Of a stretch of DNA of 64,000 nucleotides, positions 57,131-64,000 are shown piece after piece. The stretch covers positions 43,517,155 to 43,581,154 of the forward strand of contig NC_085137.1 of NCBI RefSeq assembly GCF_035046485.1, given 5' to 3'. The first letter of the stretch is position 1; each line of letters starts with the position of its first letter. Below the pieces are notes generated by a model. It did not search any database, was not told the DNA's origin, and saw only the letters and a list, made by a program, of their open reading frames with translations. The DNA comes from Aedes albopictus (Eukaryota > Arthropoda > Insecta > Diptera > Culicidae). Both the position numbers and the translations under genes were made by a program.

Positions 57131-58680
57131 AGGTTTGATGGAAATCAGTACCCTCAAATCAACACTATGCTTTTACGAACAATTAATTCATAAGTCAGAG
57201 CAAAGTCACATAAACAAAATCAAAAGATGACAAGTCAAAAGACCCTAACAATGTACGACAAAACATCACATAAATGATAATAATATTATGTACAAAAGCA
57301 ATAATGTTATACATATTACAGCAGCGAGAGAGAAGAAACAAGCGACGAGAAAATCATTTAACAATTATAATACAGAAACAAAAAACAACGTAGATGATGA
57401 ATAGATTCATACCAGTAGCATGTTAAGCACTAAGAAAACGGACACTCAAACAATCTACAACATATGCATATAGAAATACGAGAAGATAAGGCATTCGATC
57501 GAATACTGTTTCGGAGAAAAAAACAAGCGAAAAACTCAATTGATATTAATTGCAAACCCAACAACAGAGCACACACTTGATTACGTATTTATAGATGTAT
57601 GTGCATTTTCAAATCGCTCCGCCGTAGATCCTAGAATCACCACCAGAATGTGAATGTCTTTTTTGGTTTGGTGTATCTGTTCGCTTGTAGCAGGTGTGAA
57701 ATCGTAACACATTTCCGACTCGGTTCAACATTCTTTGTGTATCCATAGGGGACGATTAGTGAGTCTTATCAAAACAAAAACTCAAAAATATTGCATTATA
57801 ATGTAACCGGTCAAAGAGCGAAGCGAATATGAATAAAAAAAAATCGTTAAATTTTAGTGATAACTGTGATATAGATGTCCTAATTGTCAATTTAAGCGCG
57901 ATATTTCTAGATGAATTGAATTCTTTTTTGAATTATTTTTCAACAAAAAATCTCATTAATTTCGTCAAAGACAAAAAGTTAGGTAATGAAACGTATAGAT
58001 TTTTATCGATTGTTATTTATTGACAGTTGTGTTTATAATGTGAATAATTATTTAAATATGTTGTCGAATTTGTTGAGATTTATCTGAAGCCCTAAGTTTA
58101 GAACTCTACAAATGTAGACGAGAACACCAACTATTAGGTTCGATCTCCACTAGAGATCGTTACAAATGACGTAGAAGCATTAGATTTCTACACTGCAAAC
58201 GAAATAAAATTCTTTCTTATTTCGAGGACCAATTGTTTACTATGCCGTACTCACAAAGTAGTCATCAGATAAAAAGAAACACTAAAACAAATCGTTTAGT
58301 CAAAAATCAGTAGACGAGTAGACACATTAACATAGTTAAGATTCAATATAACTGTTAGTCAATTTCGATTTATTTAAAAACGAGTACCTTTAAGGCCATT
58401 TTTCCGTAGGAAGCACCTTGATTAAAACACATATTGAACACAAGCAAAAGAAAAACACTGAATCAAACAGTACGGAATCAAATTATTCTACACACACAAC
58501 ACTATTGAATCAAAACACAAATCCAGTGTAACAAACAGAACATCAAATGCATTTAGCCTGATTCAATAATACCTGTCTCACATAACATCATCACTCAAAT
58601 GAAACGCTAGAGATACTCAGAAAATCATGTATATTGAAAATCAAAGATCAATAAAAAGTGACTCACTTATTAAAAAAAAA
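57131..58680. other. A-rich, strand-asymmetric region ending near AATAAA
   Basis: On the plus strand this 1.5 kb is strikingly rich in A with CA/GA spacing and few T-tracts, unlike the symmetric AT-rich spacers elsewhere. It ends near 58650 with CAATAAAAAGTGACTC. It could be a 3' UTR of a plus-strand transcript or an old retroelement body. A 64-codon frame at 57829-58023 is lysine/asparagine-rich and unconvincing. No gene is asserted. Confidence 0.3.
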
Positions 58681-58689
58681 CCGTCGATC

Positions 58690-59185
58690 TTACGTTGACT
58701 TTCAGTGACCTCTTCATCCGCGTCATATCACACATCCCCCAGCATAAAATTAAAAAAAAAATCCGAAAGCTTAACCCCCGCGGGAGCATAAATCATTCAA
58801 ACGTATGTGAAACAACATATGACCATTTTCACACCTAATTGAATATGAAGAACCCATCCTCCCATCCCCCTTGGCCCCACACACACATTCCCCAGATTAA
58901 TTTGGTTTATTCATTCTGGCATTTGATGACAATTTTTCCCTACCGTGTGTCGGTCGTTTGGCGCTCTGGCTGCCGCCCAGGTATCGATAATCCAATTAAA
59001 AGTGGCACCAACAGCAACAACCCGGTCAATCCAATCCGGTCGGGTAATCAATGGGATACCTGTTACGTCTGCTGACCCCGGCCCCATCCCATCCCAAAAA
59101 CCCCGGGACCAATGGGGCGTTCAGCTGGAATGGACGGATGCCGTTGAGCAGAAGGGATACAATTATAATTAATGGTGGCTGGAAG
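58690..59185. promoter_or_regulatory. Unique stretch with clustered homeodomain-type words (candidate enhancer)
   Basis: Within 500 bases lie 'agattaatttgg', 'cgataatccaattaaaag', 'gggtaatcaatgg' and 'tataattaatgg', i.e. several TAAT/ATTA and TAATCC-type cores in a GC-balanced, repeat-poor background. That mix is typical of insect cis-regulatory DNA, but it can arise by chance. Confidence 0.25.
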
Positions 59186-59867
59186 GTAAATACATCAATA
59201 TAAAAATTAATATAGTGTTCACATGAATTATATTAGCGAATGAGGGTAGGGACTGAGCATGGACATTGAATTCCAACTGGGCTTCGGCTGGTAGTTTCAA
59301 TGCTACAATGTTGAGCTTTTGTCGGAATTACCCCAATAATTCTCCTAAAATTGAGGATATAACCAAGGATGCAACACATCCAAATTATTATCGCTTAGTT
59401 TTTGTAATAACTGGTAACTTATGATAATTACAGCGGGAGTAACCAAAAGAAAAAATCTGAATAAATATTGTATAGAATCAATGTAGCCCTTCGATGGACG
59501 ATTTTCTTGTGAATTGAATTTTCATATTTTTTTGTGTCTAATATTCATAGCCTTAGCTGTAAAAAGTGCCCAAGAAAAAAAAATCAATAAAAATTTTCAT
59601 AAAAATAAAATGTAGGTACCCTACAAACGGTTTGTCTGATTCATGTACTGCTTCAGAAAGATTTCAGACAATTAATTATGGGATTTATGGGACTATATTT
59701 TTTTTTATTTATGCAAAATTCAAGACAAATTTAAATATACAAAAAAAATCAATCATCGAATTCAAATAGAAATTCTCATTTGTCATTTTTTTTACAATAA
59801 AAATGGAACAAATTTTGATTTAATAATATTCTTTAATCGATATCGGATAGTCCAAGTGGCTTTAGTC
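59186..59867. other. AT-rich spacer
   Basis: No supported gene or paired repeat. A 67-codon frame at 59566-59769 is lysine-rich low complexity. Confidence 0.25.
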
Positions 59868-60240
59868 CAAGAACCTAGAAACCGACAAGATAGCATTTAC
59901 GGTCGACCTCTCCTTCCGGTAGCCGAACTAGTAACTCGAGAGACCATTTACACCCTCGGTGTGCCTCAACAGCTTGTTGAAGATGATCTTCTCATCGTGT
60001 AGCAGTATGTAAAATCAGCCTCTACCGATTCCAAAACTCTGGGAAAACTCCCTCGATCAGGCGTTTCTACCTAGCAGATCTGGACATCCCAAGAGCCTCT
60101 GCAACAGCTAGTTTACAGGCCAAGTTCAGAACTTTGTCCGCTAAGAGGTTTTGCAATCTCCGCAAGTTCCTCATTGGTGACTCTCTCCACATCGCCAGCC
60201 TCAGTCCCGGCTATTAAAAGAGACTAGGGACTACAATCAG
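59868..60240 (-). pseudogene. R1-like LINE reverse transcriptase N-terminal remnant
   Basis: Minus-strand translation gives GDVERVTNEELAEIAKPLSG (about 60136-60195), a diverged KLAVAEALGMSRSA block, EGVFPEFW, then TEGVNGLSSY and FGYRKERSTVNAI (about 59885-59940), in the order expected before and at RT motif 1 of R1/LOA-type LINEs. At least three frame changes and stops separate the blocks. The catalytic palm is not present. This is the most decayed LINE in the window. Confidence 0.68.
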
Positions 60241-63166
60241 GACGCGGAAGCCTGTCAACATCTCTGGACACTGCTCTCTAGGAGCTTTTACATCTCTTGT
60301 CTTGACCATCACCAGTACATGAATCTGAGTGAATATGAAAAATATTATCCTAAACGTAATCTTCTGAAGTCATGATAAACTTTGTCTTTCATTTCCAATC
60401 GAAGCAGTCATTGAGAGGGGTGTTGCGGGCACAGTTATTAAAGGTTTTCTAGGACGAATTTTTCGCGGTTTCTGTTTGTCGTAGAATACTTGAACTAATT
60501 GCTGATTCTTTCAAAACTCTAAGACTGAACACTTTCCCGCTAAAATTTTCAATTAGTTTCCAAGTGTATGGTGGGGCCAGAAATTCTTAATAAAATGTTC
60601 TTATCAATAAATACTTGGGTTTAATGTTCAGAACATTTGCCAGACATTTATTTTATGAAATACTTGCTTTTTTCTAAATATCTCCCTTAGGAATAAAATT
60701 TATTGGTGATTTAATCAATAAATTGCACTAGTATTTTTCTCAAAATAAGTTTCTGCAGTAAATAATCCATAAAATTCTCAAAAATAACTTTTCTTGCACT
60801 TCTCTCGTACGATCCTTTGGGACATAGGGAAATGGAACCAATTCGGAAGGGCTCCTATTTTGAGCATTTTTCTGCTATAACTCAGCCAATTTTGAACCAA
60901 TTGACACAATTTTTGGAACGCGGTGAGATACGTAGAGTATCTAACCGTGTACAAAATTTTAAGTCAATTGGTTTCGAATTGACTGAGTTAAAGTGAAAAG
61001 TGCCCAAAATACCAGCCACTGCCCAAGTGGCTCGCTACCCTACTTCAGATTTTTTCAGGATTTCTTCAATAATGTAGGTTATAAATTATTTCAAAATGTC
61101 GTCAAAAATGCCCTTTTTCAGAACTGGATCTGTTTCAGGAAACAGGAAATTCCATTCTCGTAAAACAGTAGATACCCTGATTGATAAGCAAGCAATCAAA
61201 GAACTATTGATCCAAAGCTTTTTATAGCCTATTAGCATCATTTTTAAACTCTTGTTCGATGTAGAAGTTAGCATCTGAAGTCATCGTTTGTCTTAATTTG
61301 TCTAGGGATGCCTCACGAAAATCCTTTAATTATTGCTTCAGAAATTAATGGTTGATTAATGAGTCATCAAAACCATATGTTCGACACTTTTGTAACAGCC
61401 CTGCCACTATCTTGATGACAAATATAGATCTATAATAGACACTTATTTGGTAGAATATGTGTTTAAATTGATCGTTATTGAAGACTATTCTCAACTTGTC
61501 ATACTTTACAAGATCATTGTTCAAAATTGTCAATGTTATAGTTTTGTTTGGAAATATTAAATAACCACAATTATATAAGTAGCAATGCTTTATACTTCTT
61601 TTTCAAATTGCCGAGAAATGAAATCAAAATGAACTTTTTCATGGGTTTCTTAAGGAATCTCTGAATTTTCTAGCAGCATTACTGCAACATATTGTCAACT
61701 GCTCCTTTGTGGAATTCTCAAGTATAACGTAAAAAAAACATTCTGATAGAATTTGCAATGTAATTCCAGCAAAAGTTTTTGAAATCCTAGAGAAAATAGA
61801 TGTCGCATGATTTCTAGTGATTTCTAGTCGGTCACTATTAATTTAATTTATTTCGTGGGCAAGGAATATGTGTGCATCTATCCAACAATGCACAAATTCA
61901 AATGGTTATCGAGGAAGTTATAATATATTTAAAAGTTCTCATTAAACTATTAGGCCCGATTTCTTCACCCTGGCTTGAACCAAGTTTAACTATATGAGTA
62001 ACCCCGGCTTACCGAAGAAATCGGCCCCAAGCTGAGATTCGGGCGTTATCCTAGTTTCGACATTACGCCAAAAAGAAAAGGAAGATAAGTGCGTAGCCAG
62101 ATTTTCGGTCAGAGGAGCCTTAGCAAATTCATACCAACTACCTTTTATAACTAAACGTAACGCGATGAAACTGAAAATAATAACTCTATATTCTAAAAGC
62201 ATTACTTCACTCTTCAGCAGTCAAGCTATTGTACATTGCGTTGCAAAAACCTTGCATATTCTGCACAAATCAGCTTGGTGCTGGTGGTAGTGGCCAATTT
62301 CTGGAAGGTTAAGAATTTTTTGCAATTTCTCATCGTAATAGGCTGTTTTACCTCACGCAAATCTGACAGGAAAAGGCCTACTTTCCCTCACCAAATTGGC
62401 AGTGCTGTAATAGTTCATTACAGCACTGATTTGCGTTGCGTAATAAACCATTACAGCACTGTTTTCAGTTTGGATCAACTTCATGATGCTTTCTGGACGC
62501 AGGTTTAAAAATGTGTGACAACTGCACAGTGTAACCTACTATGATCATATTTTCTTAAATATGGCTATGATCATCAGTGTGCAGATTGATGAAAAAGTTT
62601 TGATAAAAACTATCCTCTAGCGGTAATTTATGAACTTGCAAAAAATGTTGTACGCAACTCGGTGCAGAACTCGATTTTTACAGCACTCGTCGTAATTATC
62701 CAACTCGGCAAGCCTCGTTGGATAAATGTACGACTCGTGTTGTAAAAATCGTCATTCTGCACCTTGTTGCGTAAACTACTATTTCCTTAGTCATGCCCTG
62801 TTTTTTCTGGGGATTATATTTATTTTTTTTTTAATATCTACAAAACTATCGTAATAACTTGTAGCTAAACTCTTTTAGAAATTACGAACTCTTTTTAGGA
62901 CTTACCAGGATAGTCCTTATGATTGCTTTCAAAATTTTCCCTAGTAGAACATAATGAGAACCCGTCCGAAGATATTTAAAAAAAATGTCTACATAATGTC
63001 TTCCATGACTAACTAGAGTTCTTTCAGTAATTAATCAACCAATTTGTGCATGCTTTATTAGCAATCTTGGATCTCTGTTCACTTGATAAACTTTCAATTG
63101 TATTGTTCCGACTACATCCTTGCCGGAATTTCTTCAACGACAGTTTATATACTCCTATGCAGTATA
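60241..63166. other. AT-rich spacer with small hairpins
   Basis: No gene is supported; frames are under 95 codons. Three small structures stand out. About 61950-62030 has 'gcccgatttcttc' against 'gaagaaatcggcc' inverted. 62402-62432 has CAGTGCTGTAAT against ATTACAGCACTG inverted, with a third copy just downstream. The foldback at 62647-62774 is listed separately. 60800-61050 ('tcagccaattttgaaccaat') looks like a dispersed repeat. Confidence 0.4.
62647..62774. repeat. Foldback repeat, TTTTTACAGCAC type (copy 2)
   Basis: Arms 'tgcagaactcgatttttac' and 'ccaactcggcaagcctcg' are mirrored by 'cgactcgtgttgtaaaaat' and 'cgtcattctgca', with outer GTTGTACGCAAC and GTTGCGTAAAC. The same central sequence in the opposite sense forms the repeat at 44090-44209, so the two are copies of one small foldback family. 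Confidence 0.75.
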
Positions 63167-63588
63167 CTGCCGTGAATCGCAAGTCAGTCCCATCTGTAAA
63201 AAGTAGGCATTGAGAAAATGGACTCTGAAGTTTTTAAATTCTATTTCTATGAGAAACTTCATAAAATCACCATAAATTGAAAACTTCTGCGATCATCATA
63301 AAACTTTCACACATTACTTCAAACATGAAAACGATACAGTGAAAAATATAAAACTGGCTAAAACAGTGTTAGGTTTTGTACTGGAGGGTACACTAGTTCG
63401 TAATGGGACTGACTTGCGATTACATTTCATTATGGGACAATCTGACTTGGTGTTGTTTTTCAATTTTACTGAACAAACTATATATTTTTATTCACGTAGC
63501 AGATAGATCATCCGAAGAAAGGTCGAAAACGGCCATTAACTCATTTTTGCCCAAAATGCAGATGGGACTGACTTGCGATTCACGGCAG
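63167..63588. mobile_element. TIR element with CTGCCGTGAATCGC ends and TA target site
   Basis: CTGCCGTGAATCGCAAGTCA at the left is mirrored by TGACTTGCGATTCACGGCAG at the right, and the match continues into GTCCCATCTG for about 30 bp in total. TA lies on both sides (63165-63166 and 63589-63590). A third, partial copy of the inner end ('gggactgacttgcgatt') occurs inside at about 63403. No transposase. Likely a mariner/pogo-type MITE. Confidence 0.85.
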
Positions 63589-63649
63589 TATAGTATAGTA
63601 AACACATCTCAGAAAAAAAATCTTATACAAATGTCAGTTTTCGTATTCC

Positions 63650-64000
63650 CGGTAGGATCCTTGAATGAATTTCTGAAGGTATTCCCATAAAAACTTTAAA
63701 CTTATCACTAGAGGAAACCCTTAAGGTGTCCCTGTAAAAAATACTGATGGAAATCCCTTGAGAAATTCTTGAAAAAAAATATTGGAGGTTTTTCCGAAAA
63801 ACTCTCGAATGATGGACTTCTCAGAAAAATCCTGGAATTCACCTGAAGGAATTACTGGAAGAATAGCTGGAATGTATTCCAAAAAATGTCTGGAAAAAAT
63901 TAAGAAGGATTTTCTAGAGGAGTTTGCGGTGCATTTTCTAGAGAAATTCCGGGAGGAAACCCTGGAAGAATTCCGAAATAGTCTCCTGAAGGATTTTCTG
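63650..64000. repeat. Decayed GAATTCC-related repeat field (runs off the window)
   Basis: Words 'gaatttctga', 'gaaattcttga', 'tggaattcacctgaagga' and 'ggaagaattccg' repeat at irregular short spacing, as in the other aged arrays. The field continues past the window edge. Confidence 0.6.

Noticed and set aside
63403..63690. 95-codon frame with duplicated MGLTCD
   Set aside because: The duplication is the repeated inner end of the TIR element at 63167-63588.
1..64000. Endogenous viral fragments or LTR retrotransposons
   Set aside because: I looked for integrase, protease or viral polymerase motifs and for paired LTRs and recognised none. Absence by eye is not proof.
1..64000. tRNA or rRNA genes
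   Set aside because: No segment with convincing A and B boxes plus an acceptor stem was found. The SINE-like pieces are too decayed to call.

Overview
This window looks like intergenic and intronic DNA from a large, repeat-rich insect genome. The best fit is a culicine mosquito, probably Aedes. The evidence is many decayed non-LTR retrotransposons, dense non-autonomous DNA elements, repeat ends I recognise from memory as Aedes-like, AT-rich spacers, and 58-67 bp introns with GT/AG ends. No search was run, so the species is an inference. I saw no bacterial operons, CRISPR arrays or rRNA, and no convincing tRNA.

Layout. 1-4100: AT-rich decayed DNA, one LINE C-terminal fragment (1124-1613) and a field of short inverted repeats (2940-3530). 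4115-8800: a very large 12/24-bp minisatellite built on GGAATTCC, with homogenised cores inside decayed flanks. 8800-16300: AT-rich spacer, a hairpin MITE, SINE-like remnants, a decayed relative of the minisatellite, and the first copy of a 616-bp TTAA element. 16300-18420: a more complex, apparently single-copy stretch with one unproven minus-strand open frame. 19060-26160: TTAA and TA elements plus a decayed tandem array rich in heat-shock-element-like pentamers. 26684-27238: the best host coding evidence, three short exons on the plus strand with matching splice phases and family unknown.

27500-34980: a pile of LINE fragments from at least three families, a PIF/Harbinger-like element, and the second TTAA element copy. 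35140-37520: another decayed 24-bp array. 38673-38791: a possible terminal exon of a second plus-strand gene. 40360-49000: three hAT-like MITEs with about 8-bp target duplications, then a large complex of 155-bp and roughly 160-bp tandem arrays interrupted by younger elements. 50500-57130: an L1/Tx1-like LINE tail nested in a dispersed repeat, a foldback minisatellite, a 49-bp retroposon stub with a perfect 19-bp target duplication, and a long EN+RT LINE carrying a TIR element at its truncated end. 57130-59185: A-rich and unique DNA with homeodomain-type sites. 59868-64000: an R1-like LINE remnant, hairpins and a TA-flanked TIR element.

How it fits together. There is no operon or pathway here. 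The biology visible is genome turnover: minisatellite birth and decay, LINE decay, and repeated MITE insertion into tandem arrays, which leaves readable pre-insertion sites. Apart from the exons, nearly every long open frame is a by-product of repeats whose period is a multiple of three, or a broken LINE. I did not find a convincing new enzymatic or defence system. The most unusual structures are the minisatellite, the TTAA family sharing a 17-nt hairpin motif, and the nested array complex at 45.1-49.0 kb.
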